From Roseisolibacter agri (GTDB lineage: Bacteria > Gemmatimonadota > Gemmatimonadetes > Gemmatimonadales > Gemmatimonadaceae): 64,000 nt of DNA. The notes under the pieces are model-generated. The model saw only the letters and a program-made list of their open reading frames with translations, was not told the DNA's origin and did no database searches. The DNA lies in contig NZ_BRXS01000001.1 in assembly GCF_030159095.1 (NCBI RefSeq), forward strand, positions 1 to 64,000, written 5' to 3'. The translations under genes were made by a program, and so were the position numbers. Below are positions 7,259 through 16,591 of the stretch, one piece after another. Position 1 is the first letter of the stretch, and every line of letters starts with the position of its first letter.

Positions 7259-8134
7259 TACTCGGACGGCAGGCTCCAGTACCCGGTGCGCGTCGAACGA
7301 CCGAACCCGGTCTTCGCGCGCGCGCTCCAGCAGGCGATCGGCGGGGTCGAGGGCGAGATCCGCGTGATGATGCAGTACCTCTTCCAGGCGTGGGGGCAGC
7401 GCGGCCCACGCCGGTACCGCGAGATGATCCTCGCCACCGGCACCGAGGAGATCGGGCACATCGAGATGCTCGCGACCGCGGTGGCGCTCAACCTCGAGGG
7501 CGCCCCGCTGTCGTTCCAGGAGGAAGGGGCGAAGGATCCGCTCGTCGGTGCGGTGATGGGCGGCATGAACCTGCGCCACGTGCTGTCCACCGGGCTCGCC
7601 GCCACGCCGGAGAACGCCAACGGCGTCCCGTTCAACGCGTCGCACGTCTACGCCAGCGGCAACGTCGCCGCCGACATGTACGCGAACGTCGCCGCCGAGG
7701 CGACGGGGCGGGCGCTCGCGACGCGCCTGTGGCACATGACGGACGACGCAGGGATGAAGGACATGCTGTCGTTCCTGATCGCGCGCGACACGATGCACCA
7801 GAACCAGTGGCTGGCGGTCATCGAGGAGCTCGGCGGCGAGACGGAGCAGCTCCCGATCCCCAACAGCTTCCCGCAGTCGGAGGAGGCGAGGGAGTTCGCC
7901 TACGCCTTCGTCGACCCGCGGGTGGGCGGCGACGCGGGACCGCTGCCGGAGCGGCTCGCCGGTGGGCGCTCGGTCGACGGGAAGGGCGAGTTCCGCGTCG
8001 AGCCGGCGCGCCCCCTCGGCGACGTGCCGACGCTGGCGGCGCCGCGCCCGAACGGCGGCGCGCAGGCCGAGCAGGTCACCGCGCCCACGGGCGTGCTCGG
8101 CGCGATGAAGCACGCGATCACGGGCGAGGGCTGA
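7253..8134 (+). CDS. manganese (non-haem) catalase
   Basis: Breaks down hydrogen peroxide at a dimanganese centre. With the ATG at 7253 the ligands fall at E35 (GGVEGEIRVMMQY), E66 and H69 (TEEIGHIEM), E149 (VAAEATGR) and H182 (ARDTMHQNQW), almost the numbering of the Lactobacillus enzyme (E35, E66, H69, E148, H181), which supports this start over the upstream frame extension. 293 residues; the C-terminal 40 are a Pro/Gly-rich extension with TGVLGAMKHAIT. GGAGG lies 9 nt before the start. Translation start is enclosed in a perfect hairpin. No partner genes are evident; an SDR gene follows on the other strand. Confidence 0.96.
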   Translation: MFYSDGRLQYPVRVERPNPVFARALQQAIGGVEGEIRVMMQYLFQAWGQRGPRRYREMILATGTEEIGHIEMLATAVALNLEGAPLSFQEEGAKDPLVGAVMGGMNLRHVLSTGLAATPENANGVPFNASHVYASGNVAADMYANVAAEATGRALATRLWHMTDDAGMKDMLSFLIARDTMHQNQWLAVIEELGGETEQLPIPNSFPQSEEAREFAYAFVDPRVGGDAGPLPERLAGGRSVDGKGEFRVEPARPLGDVPTLAAPRPNGGAQAEQVTAPTGVLGAMKHAITGEG

Positions 8135-8140
8135 CGCGGG

Positions 8141-8956
8141 CTAGCGCCCGCGCGCGATCGCGCGTGCGGCGATCCGGTCGGTCAGCGACGGCGCGACGAG
8201 GCGCAGCCACTGGCCGACCTTTCCGCGCGCGGTCATCACGAGCTCGCGCTTGCGGCGCGCGGCGGCGCGCAGCGTGAGGCGCGCGCACTCGTCGGCGCTC
8301 ATGACGGCATCCTCCTGCACCGGGCTCTCACCGAGCGGGCGCCCGTCGGGGCCGACGGCGTGGCGGCGCACACCGGTGGCGACGAAGCCCGGATAGACCA
8401 TCGTCACGCTGACGCCGTCGTCCTGCAGCTCGATGCGCAGCGAGTCGAAGAAGCCCGCCATCGCGTGCTTGCTGGCGGCGTAGCCGGTGCGCGTGGGCAC
8501 GCCGGTCTTCGCGGTCAGGCTCGCGACGCCGACGATGCGCCCGCGCGTGCGCTTCAGGTGCGGCAGCGCGTGGAACGTGCAGTACACGGCGCCGAGGTAG
8601 TTCACGCGCATGATGCGCTCGAGCCCCGCGAGGTCGCGCAGCGCGTCGAAGCGCGCCCACATGCTGATGCCCGCGTTGTTGACGAGCGTGTCGATGCGCC
8701 CGTATTCCGCGACCGTGCGCTCGACGAGCGCGCGGCACTGCGCCTCGTCGCTCACGTCGGTCGGCACCGCGATCGCGCGCGCGCCCACCGCACGTCCGGC
8801 CGCGAGGCACTCGTGCACCGCGTCGTCCAGCTCGTCCCGCGACCGCGCGGCGAGCGCCAGCCACGCCCCCTGTTCGGCGAGCTGGCGCGCGAGGGCGCGG
8901 CCGATGCCGCTGCTGGCGCCGGTCAGCACCACGACGTTCTGTTTGAACGAGGACAC
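8141..8956 (-). CDS. SDR-family oxidoreductase
   Basis: A 271-residue classical SDR with TGASSGIG at 12-19, NNAG near 92, and catalytic Y159-x3-K163 (YAASK). The C-terminus is longer than in the window's other SDR and ends in a basic helical part (TDRIAARAIARGR) typical of membrane-associated SDRs that act on lipid-like substrates (inference). GTG start directly beside repeat B2. Convergent with the Mn catalase gene, 6 nt away; no functional link is implied. Confidence 0.92.
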   Translation of the reverse strand: MSSFKQNVVVLTGASSGIGRALARQLAEQGAWLALAARSRDELDDAVHECLAAGRAVGARAIAVPTDVSDEAQCRALVERTVAEYGRIDTLVNNAGISMWARFDALRDLAGLERIMRVNYLGAVYCTFHALPHLKRTRGRIVGVASLTAKTGVPTRTGYAASKHAMAGFFDSLRIELQDDGVSVTMVYPGFVATGVRRHAVGPDGRPLGESPVQEDAVMSADECARLTLRAAARRKRELVMTARGKVGQWLRLVAPSLTDRIAARAIARGR

Positions 8957-9113
8957 GGAGGACGGTGGGGCGGAGGACGATGAAGCGGAGGACGATGAAG
9001 CGTGAGACGGTGAGGCGGACGTTTCGAGCTTACAGCTTCAGGCGAGAGTCCGCCCTGTCGTTTCACGCTCTTCCGTCCTCCGCCGTTTCGTTCTCCGCCT
9101 TTCCGTTCTCCGC
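8957..9113. repeat. 15-nt-unit inverted array B2
   Basis: Left arm units: GCGGAGGACGGTGGG-like, then two copies of GCGGAGGACGATGAA and GCGTGAGACGGTGAG; core GCGGAC with GAGCTTACAGCTTCAGGC; right arm four complementary units (for example TCTTCCGTCCTCCGC). Lies between the SDR start and the acetyltransferase end; its right arm overlaps the last 17 codons of the acetyltransferase gene. Confidence 0.88.
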
Positions 9114-9605
9114 TGCCAGCCGTTCGAGCGCGTCGCCCGTCACCCGCATCACGGTCCATTCGTCCATCGCCACCGCTCCCAGCGCCCGGTAGAAGCCGAT
9201 CGCCGGCGCGTTCCAGTCGAGCACCGCCCACTCGAAGCGCCCGCAGCCGCGCGCGAGCGCGACGCGCGCGAGGTGCGACAGCAGCGCGCGCCCGATCCCG
9301 CGGCCGCGGTGCTCGGGGAAGACGAACAGGTCCTCGAGGTAGAGGCCGCGCCGCGCGAGGAAGGTGGAGTAGTTGTGGAAGAAGAGCGCGAACCCCGCCG
9401 CCTCGCCGTTCCACTCCGCGATCACGACCTCGGCCTGCGGCTGCGCGCCGAACAGCGTCTCGCGCAGCTGCGCCTCGGTCGCGACGCACTCGTCGAGGAG
9501 CCGCTCGTACTCGGCCAGCCCGCGGATCAGGCGCAGGACGGTGGGGACGTCGTCCGCCGTGGCGGCGCGCAGGCGGAGGGCGGTGGTGGGATCGTCGATG
9601 GCCAT
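9063..9605 (-). CDS. GNAT acetyltransferase, diamine/thialysine type
   Basis: A 180-residue GNAT enzyme whose sequence follows the spermidine/thialysine acetyltransferase pattern: LIRGLAEYERL near the N-terminus, FALFFHNYSTFL, YLEDLFVFPEHRGRGIG (acetyl-CoA pyrophosphate loop, about 92-107), FEWAVLDWNAPAIGFYRALGA. Substrate is probably a small amine. The last 17 or so residues (AAENGKAENETAEDGRA) are encoded by repeat B2, so the repeat appears to have supplied a new C-terminus. A TAGCTC box 6 nt before the ATG suggests a leaderless transcript. Confidence 0.93.
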   Translation of the reverse strand: MAIDDPTTALRLRAATADDVPTVLRLIRGLAEYERLLDECVATEAQLRETLFGAQPQAEVVIAEWNGEAAGFALFFHNYSTFLARRGLYLEDLFVFPEHRGRGIGRALLSHLARVALARGCGRFEWAVLDWNAPAIGFYRALGAVAMDEWTVMRVTGDALERLAAENGKAENETAEDGRA

Positions 9606-9747
9606 GCGCGGGAGCTAATCGCGCCCGGCAGGGCGGGGAAGTGGGCCGCGGAGGGCTGGCGCGCGCGAGCCCGCGCGTGCTGCATTCATGCCGCACGCAC
9701 GCTGCCTCCGGCACGCCCGTCACCACCACGACCCGTCGATCCTCACA

Positions 9748-10221
9748 ATGCGCCGTCCATCTCTGCTCCTCCCGCTCGTCCTGCTCGCGGCCCCCGCCGC
9801 CGCACGCGCGCAGCACACCGGCCACCATCCCGCGCCCGCGACGGCGGACAGCGCGAAGGTGACGAAGGACGGGCACCACGCCGCCGCCGGCTGGAAGGAG
9901 ATGGACGCGTTCCACACGCAGCTCGCCGCCACGTGGCATCCGGCCAGCAGGAGCGACGACCTGAAGCCACTGCGCGCCCGCGCCGGCGCGCTCGCCGACG
10001 CCGCGCGCGCCTGGGCCGCGGCCGCGGTGCCGAAGGCCTGCGACACGCCGGCCACGCGCACCACCATCGCCGCGCTGGCCACCGACGCGCGCGCGCTCGC
10101 CGACCTCGCCGCGAAGCCCGCGACCACCGACGCGCAGCTCAAGGCGTCGCTGAAGGCGCTGCACGACCGCTTCGAGCCCGTGGAGCACGGGTGCGCGCCA
10201 GGCGGGGCGAAGCACCACTAG
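9748..10221 (+). CDS. secreted His-rich small protein
   Basis: Signal peptide MRRPSLLLPLVLLAAPAAARAQ (cleavage about after residue 22), then a His-rich segment (HTGHHPAP, GHHAAAGWKEMDAFH) and a helical Ala-rich body with one Cys pair (KACDTP, EHGCAPG) and a final KHH. Likely periplasmic; the His and Cys content could bind metal, but nothing proves it. The frame is open upstream; the ATG at 9748 is chosen because it begins the signal peptide. Function unknown. Confidence 0.85.
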   Translation: MRRPSLLLPLVLLAAPAAARAQHTGHHPAPATADSAKVTKDGHHAAAGWKEMDAFHTQLAATWHPASRSDDLKPLRARAGALADAARAWAAAAVPKACDTPATRTTIAALATDARALADLAAKPATTDAQLKASLKALHDRFEPVEHGCAPGGAKHH

Positions 10222-10251
10222 GACGCTGCGTGCGGCGTGGCCAGCAGCATC

Positions 10252-10410
10252 GCGCCGGACCTCTGTGCCTCTGGGAGGGATGCGGATGCTCCGGATCGTG
10301 AACGGCGATGCTTCGGATCGCTCCGCATCGCGGCGACGTCTCATGCGCCACACGGCGCGATCCGTCTGATCCGTTCCGATCCGGAGCATCCGCATCCGCA
10401 CCAATGGCCA
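10252..10410. repeat. modular hairpin element A2 (GGATGC-stem type)
   Basis: Starts GCGCCGGACC TCTGTGCCT; left arm GGGATGCGGATGCTCCGGAT about 10275-10320, loop about 10321-10357 resembling the conserved GC-rich loop, right arm to about 10402 (ATCCGGAGCATCCGCATCC). Two CCGCAGC heptamers follow at 10455-10468. It begins 30 nt after the stop of the secreted His-rich protein. The remainder of the gap 10411-10544 shows no clear gene or promoter. Confidence 0.85.
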
Positions 10411-10544
10411 ACAGCCCGGGCGCGACGTCGGCCGCCGAGGGCACGGAGCAGGACCCGCAGCCCGCAGCGCCTTGCAGGTCCCCGACGTAGCATAGGACGC
10501 CGCGTCCCCACGCGTCGCGCCGTCCGCCCCCCACCCGTCTCCCG

Positions 10545-13500
10545 ATGTCCCCACAGCTCCCACGCGCCGCCCTCGCGGTCGCGCTGGCCGCCGCGCTGCC
10601 CCTCGGCGCCCAGTCGCCCAGCGCCACGCGTCTGCTGCGCATGCCCAGCGTCAGCGCGCAGCACGTCGCCTTCACCTACGCCAACAACGTCTGGGTCGTC
10701 GAGCGCGCCGGCGGCAACGCGCGCCGCCTCACCAGCTTCCAGGGCGAGACGACGAATCCCAAGCTCTCGCCCGACGGGCGCTGGGTCGCGTTCAGCGCCG
10801 AGTACGGCGGGAACACCGACGTGTACGTCGTGCCGGTGCAGGGCGGCCAGCCGAAGCGCCTGACGTGGCACGCGTCGCCCGACCAGGTGCAGGGGTGGAC
10901 GCCCGACGGCGCCGCGATCGTCTTCGCGTCGAATCGCGCGACGGCCGCGCCCACCGCCGCGCCGCGCTTCTGGACCGTGCCCGCCGCCGGCGGCCCCGAG
11001 GCCGCGATGCCGATGCCGCGCGCCTTCCAGGGGAAGATCTCGCCCGACGGCAAGCGCGTCGCGTACCGCATGAACAACTCCTGGGACGACGAGCGCCGCA
11101 ACTACCGCGGCGGCCAGAATCGGCCCATCTGGATCATGGACCTCGCGAGCCACACGGTGGAGACGCCGACGTGGACCGACTCGAAGGACATCGATCCCGT
11201 CTGGCTGGGCAGCTCGGTGTACTTCATCTCGGACCGCGACGGCGTGCAGAACGTCTGGGCGTACGACGGCAAGGACAGGCCGTTGCGCCAGCTCACGCGC
11301 TTCACCGACTTCGACGTGAAGACGCTCGACGCGGGCGGCGGCGTGCTGGTGTTCGAGCAGGCCGGATACCTCCATGAGCTCGACCCCGCGAGCGGGCGCA
11401 CGAAGCGGCTCGACATCGCGGTCGCGGGCGACTTCCCGTGGATGATGCCGCAGTGGAAGGACGTCGCGAACCGCATGACCGACCTCGCGCTCTCGCCCAC
11501 CGGCAAGCGCGCGGCGGTCGAGGCGCGCGGCGAGATCTTCACCATTCCGGCCGAGAAGGGCGACGTGCGCAACCTGACGCACGCCAGCGGGTCGGCGGAG
11601 ATCGCGCCCGTATGGTCGCCGGACGGCCGGTCGGTGGCGTACTTCAGCGATCGTTCCGGTGAATACCGACTGTATGTGACGCAACAGGAAGGCATCGCGC
11701 CGCCGCGCGAGATCGCCCTGCCGGAGCCGAGCCGCCCGTACGCGCCCGCGTGGTCGCCGGACGGGCGCCGCATCGCGTACCAGGACTCGCACCTGAACCT
11801 GTGGGTGCTGGACGTCGCCAGCGGACGCGCGACGCGCGCCGACACCGACCCGCACTTCAGCGGCTCGCGCACCATCGTGCCGGTGTGGAGCCCGGACTCG
11901 CGCTACATCGCGTACCCGAAGCGCCTGCCGTCGCTGTACCGCGCGATCTTCCTCTACGACGTGGAGGCCGGACGCGCGCGGCAGGTGACCGACGGCCTCG
12001 CCGACGCGACGCAGCCGGCGTGGGACGCGAGCGGCAAGTACCTCTGGTTCATGGCGTCGACGAACTTCGCGATGAACTCGGGGCTGCTCGACATGTCGGC
12101 GTACGAGCATGAGCAGACGCGCGGCCTGTACCTGATGGTGCTGGCGAAGGGCGAGCCGTCGCCGCTGCTGCCGGAGAGCGACGAGGAGGCCGCGCGCGCG
12201 GGCCGCGCGCCGCAGCAGCCGGGGCGCGACATGCCGCCCGCGGACAGCAGCGCGACGCCCGCGTCGGCGACGCGCGCGGCGAGCGCCCAGCCGCGAGACA
12301 CCGCCGCGCGCGCGGCCGCGATCGGCCCGCGCTCGACGACGGTGCGCATCGACTTCGACGGGCTGCAGCAGCGCATCATCGCCGTGCAGGACGTCGCCAT
12401 CCGCGACTACGCGCAGCTGCGCGCGGGCGCGCCGGGCACGGTGTACTTCGTCGAGGCGGTCCCGCAGACGGGCACCAGCGCGCAGGGCGGCTTCGGCGGG
12501 GGCGGCGGCACGCTGCACCGCTACCAGCTGACGACGCGCCGCGCGGCGCCGTTCGCGACCAACGTCGCGCAGTACGTCGTCAGCGCCGACGGGAAGAAGC
12601 TCCTCTACCGCACGCCCGGGCAGCAGGCCGCGCTCTTCCTGGTGGACGCCGACAAGGCCGCGCCGACGGCGGGGCAGGGGCGGCTGAACGCGCAGCTGCG
12701 CGCGTACGTCGACCCGAAGGCGGAGTTCGCGCAGATCTTCGCGGAAGGATGGCGCAACCAGCGCAACAACTTCTACGTGAAGAACCTGCACGGCACGGAC
12801 TGGCCGGCGATGCGGAAGATGTACGAGCCGCTGCTGGCGCACGTGAACCACCGGGCGGACCTCAACTACCTCATCGACATGATGGGGGCCGAGACGGCGA
12901 TCGGGCACTCGTACGTGCGCGGCGGCGACATGCCCGAGGTCCCGACGTCCACCGCCGGCCTCCTCGGCGCCGACTTCACGGTCGAGGGCGGCCGCTACCG
13001 CATCGCGCGCATCTACGACGCGGAGAGCTGGAACCCCGAGCTGCGCGCGCCGCTGGCGATGCCGGGCGTGAACGTCGCTCGCGGCGACTACGTGCTGGCG
13101 GTCAACGGCGTCGAGCTCACCGCGCCGGACAACCTGTACCGCCTGCTGGACGGCACGGCCAACCGGCAGACGGTGCTGACGGTGAACGCGACGCCGTCGA
13201 TGGCGGGCGCGCGGCAGGTGACGGTGATCCCGATCGCCAACGAGCAGGGGCTGCGCACGCGCGCGTGGGTCGAGCGCAACCGTCGCCTCGTGGATTCCCT
13301 GTCGGGCGGGCGCATCGCGTACGTCTACGTGCCCAACACCGGGCAGCCGGGCTACACGAGCTTCAACCGCTACTACTTCGCGCAGCAGGACCGGCAGGGT
13401 GCGGTGATCGACGAGCGCTTCAACGGCGGCGGCTCGGCCGCCGACTACATCGTCGACATCCTCGGGCGCGACTTCGACGGCTACTTCAACAACCCCGTCG

Positions 13501-13937
13501 GCGACCGCGTGCCGTACACCAGCCCCGCGGCCGGCATCTGGGGCCCGAAGGTGATGATCATCAACGAGATGGCCGGCTCGGGCGGCGACCTGATGCCGTA
13601 CATGTTCAAGCGCCGCGGCATCGGCCCGCTGGTGGGCAAGCGCACGTGGGGCGGGCTGGTCGCGACGACCGACACGCCGCCCTTCGTCGACGGCGGCTCG
13701 ATGATCGCGCCGCGCTTCGGCTTCTTCTCGCGCGAGGGGAAGTTCGCGGTCGAGAACGAGGGCGTCGCGCCGGACATCGACGTCGAGAACTGGCCGAAGG
13801 AGGTCATCGCCGGCCGCGATCCGCAGCTGGAGCGCGCCGTGCAGGAGGCGCTGCGCCTGCTGGCCGCGAAGCCGATCGACCGCATGATGAAGGAGCCGAC
13901 GGCGCCGACGTGGGGCAAGCGCGGGACCAACCCCTGA
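10545..13937 (+). CDS. secreted tricorn-like S41 protease
   Basis: A 1130-residue exported protease. Signal peptide to about residue 22 (ending LGAQ). Residues about 30-320 and 330-560 hold WD40/PD40-type propeller repeats (for example LSPDGRWVAFSAE, WSPDGRSVAYFSD, WSPDGRRIAYQDS). A PDZ region follows (RGDYVLAVNGVELTAPDNL), then the S41 core with GGGSAADYIVD and the nucleophile S1012 in EMAGSGGDLMPY; H788 in AIGHSYVRGG is the probable tricorn-core His. The Ala/Arg-rich stretch about 540-600 is a linker. It would degrade peptides in the periplasm, perhaps as a large oligomer. No operon partner is evident. Confidence 0.95.
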   Translation: MSPQLPRAALAVALAAALPLGAQSPSATRLLRMPSVSAQHVAFTYANNVWVVERAGGNARRLTSFQGETTNPKLSPDGRWVAFSAEYGGNTDVYVVPVQGGQPKRLTWHASPDQVQGWTPDGAAIVFASNRATAAPTAAPRFWTVPAAGGPEAAMPMPRAFQGKISPDGKRVAYRMNNSWDDERRNYRGGQNRPIWIMDLASHTVETPTWTDSKDIDPVWLGSSVYFISDRDGVQNVWAYDGKDRPLRQLTRFTDFDVKTLDAGGGVLVFEQAGYLHELDPASGRTKRLDIAVAGDFPWMMPQWKDVANRMTDLALSPTGKRAAVEARGEIFTIPAEKGDVRNLTHASGSAEIAPVWSPDGRSVAYFSDRSGEYRLYVTQQEGIAPPREIALPEPSRPYAPAWSPDGRRIAYQDSHLNLWVLDVASGRATRADTDPHFSGSRTIVPVWSPDSRYIAYPKRLPSLYRAIFLYDVEAGRARQVTDGLADATQPAWDASGKYLWFMASTNFAMNSGLLDMSAYEHEQTRGLYLMVLAKGEPSPLLPESDEEAARAGRAPQQPGRDMPPADSSATPASATRAASAQPRDTAARAAAIGPRSTTVRIDFDGLQQRIIAVQDVAIRDYAQLRAGAPGTVYFVEAVPQTGTSAQGGFGGGGGTLHRYQLTTRRAAPFATNVAQYVVSADGKKLLYRTPGQQAALFLVDADKAAPTAGQGRLNAQLRAYVDPKAEFAQIFAEGWRNQRNNFYVKNLHGTDWPAMRKMYEPLLAHVNHRADLNYLIDMMGAETAIGHSYVRGGDMPEVPTSTAGLLGADFTVEGGRYRIARIYDAESWNPELRAPLAMPGVNVARGDYVLAVNGVELTAPDNLYRLLDGTANRQTVLTVNATPSMAGARQVTVIPIANEQGLRTRAWVERNRRLVDSLSGGRIAYVYVPNTGQPGYTSFNRYYFAQQDRQGAVIDERFNGGGSAADYIVDILGRDFDGYFNNPVGDRVPYTSPAAGIWGPKVMIINEMAGSGGDLMPYMFKRRGIGPLVGKRTWGGLVATTDTPPFVDGGSMIAPRFGFFSREGKFAVENEGVAPDIDVENWPKEVIAGRDPQLERAVQEALRLLAAKPIDRMMKEPTAPTWGKRGTNP

Positions 13938-13981
13938 GCGCGTCCGACTGACGGGCAGGGTGTTTGCGGGGGCGGGGCGCC

Positions 13982-15214
13982 ATGGCGTCCCGCCCCCGTA
14001 CGCTTGCCCTCGTCCTCGCCGGCGGCAAAGGCTCCCGCCTCGGCCCCCTCACGCAGCGCCGCGCGAAGCCCGCGCTGCCGTTCGGCGGCGGGTACCGCAT
14101 GATCGACTTCCCGCTCACCAACTGCGTGCACAGCGGGCTGTCGGACGTGTGGGTGGTGGAGCAGTACCAGCCGCACGCGCTCAACGACCACCTGCTGAAC
14201 GGGCGGCCGTGGGACCTCGATCGCAACCAGGGCGGGCTGCGGATCCTGCCGCCGTTCACGGGTGCGCACGGCGAGGGCTTCGCCGGCGGCAACGCCGACG
14301 CGCTCTGGCGGCACCGCGCGCTGCTCGCGGAGTCGGGCGCCGACGAGCTGGTGGTGCTGAGCGCGGACCACGTGGAGCGCGTGGACCTGCGCGACGTGCT
14401 GGACGCGCACCGCGAGGCGCGCGCCTCGGTGACGATGGTGACGACGGAGGTCGCGCGCGACGAGGCGTCGCGCTTCGGCGTCGTCCACGTGGCGGCGGGC
14501 GGGCGCGTGCAGGCGTTCGACTACAAGCCGGAGCATCCACCGGGCGACGGCGCGCGCGTCACCGTCACGACGGAGGTGTTCGCGTACGACCTGCAACACC
14601 TGCTCGCGACACTCGACGCGCTGGCGGCGGAGGTGGAGCGGCGCGACGACGTGCCGCACCTGCAGGACTTCGGCGACCACCTGCTGCCGGCGCTGGTGCG
14701 CGAGGGGCGCGCGCACTGCGTGCCGCACGCGGGCTACTGGCGCGACCTCGGCACGCCCGGCAGCTACTGGCGCGGCCACATGGACCTGCTGGGCGACGAG
14801 CCGGCGCTGGTGGTGGACGACCCCGCGTGGCCGGTGCGCACGGCCGCCGCGCAGCTCATGCCGGCGCGCGTGTCGCGCGGCGCGGAGCTGGCGGACGCGC
14901 TGCTCGCGCCGGGCGCGTACGTCGCGGGGCGCGTCGCGCGTTCGGTGCTGGGACCGGGCGCGATCGTCGAGGCGGGGGCCGAGGTGCACGACAGCGTGCT
15001 GCTGCACGGCGCGGTCGTGCGTCGGGGCGCGCGCGTCGTGCGCGCGGTGCTCGACGACGGCGTGGAGGTGGGCGCCGGCGCGGTGGTGGGCGGGGCGGGC
15101 GAGGGCGACGACGCGATCACGGTGGTGGGCATGGGCGCGCGCGTGGACGCCGGCGAGCGGCTGGCCGCGGGCGCCACGCGCGACGCCGCGCGGCGCGACG
15201 CGGAGCCGCGATGA
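13982..15214 (+). CDS. glgC: glucose-1-phosphate adenylyltransferase
   Basis: Makes ADP-glucose for glycogen. The nucleotidyltransferase signature LVLAGGKGSRLGPLTQRRAKPALPFGG lies near the start, followed by RMIDFPLTNCVHSG, EGFAGGNADAL, and the sugar-binding YWRDLGTPGSYWRGHMDLL; the C-terminal third is a left-handed beta-helix repeat region. 410 residues, within the family range. ATG at 13982 preferred over an in-frame TTG at 13964. The gene ends in ATGA shared with the next start, so the two are translationally coupled. No glycogen synthase or branching enzyme is nearby. Confidence 0.93.
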   Translation: MASRPRTLALVLAGGKGSRLGPLTQRRAKPALPFGGGYRMIDFPLTNCVHSGLSDVWVVEQYQPHALNDHLLNGRPWDLDRNQGGLRILPPFTGAHGEGFAGGNADALWRHRALLAESGADELVVLSADHVERVDLRDVLDAHREARASVTMVTTEVARDEASRFGVVHVAAGGRVQAFDYKPEHPPGDGARVTVTTEVFAYDLQHLLATLDALAAEVERRDDVPHLQDFGDHLLPALVREGRAHCVPHAGYWRDLGTPGSYWRGHMDLLGDEPALVVDDPAWPVRTAAAQLMPARVSRGAELADALLAPGAYVAGRVARSVLGPGAIVEAGAEVHDSVLLHGAVVRRGARVVRAVLDDGVEVGAGAVVGGAGEGDDAITVVGMGARVDAGERLAAGATRDAARRDAEPR

Positions 15215-16224
15215 TGCTGCACGCGACGCACGATCCGCGGCTCGTGGCGCGCCTCGGCCGCCGCGTCGCGCTGCGCTACTCCGACGGCGCCGACGAGGCG
15301 CTCGACCGCCCCGCGCACGTGCGCGCGGGCTCGGGGCTGGCGCGCGTGGGCGACCGGCTGGTCGTGGTGCAGGACGACGCGGCGTTCCTCGCGCTCGTCG
15401 ATCCGGCCACGGGGCTCGCGTGCGCGGTGACGCTCCCTGCCGACGACGACGGGCGCCGCCAGTTCTCCACCGCGCGCGGCAACAAGGACCGCAAGTACGA
15501 CCTCGAGGCGTGCGTCGCGCTGCCCGCGGACGACGGCGGCGTGCGCGTGCTCGCGTTCGGGTCGGGCTCCACGCCGCGGCGTGAGCGCGTGCTGGTGGCG
15601 ACGTTCCCCGATGGCGCCCCCGATCCCGCGCGGGCCGACGTGCGCTTCATCGACGCGGCGCCGCTCTACGCCGCGCTGCGCGACGCGCCGGGGTTCGCGG
15701 GCAGTGAGCTGAACGTCGAGGGCGCGGTGGTGGCGGGCGACCGCGTGCGCCTGTTCGGCCGCGGCAACGGCGCCGTGCGCGACGGCAGGGCGCCCGTGAG
15801 CGCCACCGGCGACGTCGCGCGCGACGCGCTGCTCGCGTTCCTCCTGCACGGCGGTCCCGTGCCGCCGATCGACGCGGTGCGGCCGTACGCGCTCGGCGAC
15901 GTCGAGGGGGCGACGCTCGCGTTCACCGACGCCGCGCGGCTCGCCGACGGCACGATCCTCTACGCCGCGGCGGCCGAGCGCTCGCCGAACACGTACGACG
16001 ACGGCGAGGTGACGGGATCGGCGCTCGGCCTCATCGCGCCGGACGGGAGCGCGCGGTGGACGCCGGTGCTCGACGCGAGCGGCGCGCCCTTCCGCGGCAA
16101 GGTCGAGGGGGTGCTGCCCCGCACGGCCGACGGCTCGTCGCTCTGGCTGGTGACGGACGCCGACGACCCGGACGCTCCGACGGAGCTGCACGAGGCGACG
16201 CTGCAGGGCGTCCCGGGCGTGTAA
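15211..16224 (+). CDS. DUF6929-like protein coupled to glgC
   Basis: A 337-residue protein resembling the family now labelled DUF6929 (from memory, unchecked). Visible features: RAGSGLARVGDRLVVVQDD, the motif GNKDRKYDLEACV, repeated short beta-strands and GSELNVEGAVV, DVEGATLAFTDAARL, KVEGVLPR. The pattern fits a soluble beta-propeller. No signal peptide. Its ATG overlaps the glgC stop by ATGA, which implies a matched level of product and perhaps a link to sugar-nucleotide metabolism, but no reaction can be assigned. Confidence 0.85.
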   Translation: MMLHATHDPRLVARLGRRVALRYSDGADEALDRPAHVRAGSGLARVGDRLVVVQDDAAFLALVDPATGLACAVTLPADDDGRRQFSTARGNKDRKYDLEACVALPADDGGVRVLAFGSGSTPRRERVLVATFPDGAPDPARADVRFIDAAPLYAALRDAPGFAGSELNVEGAVVAGDRVRLFGRGNGAVRDGRAPVSATGDVARDALLAFLLHGGPVPPIDAVRPYALGDVEGATLAFTDAARLADGTILYAAAAERSPNTYDDGEVTGSALGLIAPDGSARWTPVLDASGAPFRGKVEGVLPRTADGSSLWLVTDADDPDAPTELHEATLQGVPGV

Positions 16225-16254
16225 CCCGCGGCGCCGGGCGTGCGTCCTCCCGGC

Positions 16255-16548
16255 ATGAGTGCCGGCACGACTACCGCCCCCCGCCCCGCCCGCTGGGCCG
16301 AGCGCGCCAGCCTGGCGCTGCTGTCGGCCGGCGCGACGCTCTACGCCGTCGCCTACGCGAACATGCGCCGCCTCGAGGACGCCGGCGCCGTGAACACGCC
16401 TGGCGCGAAGGTGCTGTTCGCGGGGCTCGCCGCGCACGCCCGCTACACGCGCTGGGCGGAGGTCGGCTTCGCCGTCGCGGCCTTCGGCCTCGCGACCGCG
16501 ATCGGGGCCGCACTCTGGACCGCGCGGGCGAAGCGCCTGGCCAGCTGA
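16255..16548 (+). CDS. small two-helix membrane protein
   Basis: 97 residues, with two hydrophobic segments (about ASLALLSAGATLYAVAY and VGFAVAAFGLATAIGAAL) and a basic tail ending AKRLAS. It probably sits in the inner membrane. An in-frame GTG at 16240 is an alternative start. 30 nt after the DUF6929-like gene, so it may be the third gene of the glgC unit. Function unknown. Confidence 0.72.
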   Translation: MSAGTTTAPRPARWAERASLALLSAGATLYAVAYANMRRLEDAGAVNTPGAKVLFAGLAAHARYTRWAEVGFAVAAFGLATAIGAALWTARAKRLAS

Positions 16549-16591
16549 CGTCTGCGGGCCGCGGACCTCGAGGTCGGGCCCCGTCTTCCCG

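Noticed and set aside
9688-9747. Upstream ATG for the His-rich secreted protein
   Set aside because: It would put 20 charged residues before the signal peptide; the ATG at 9748 begins the signal.
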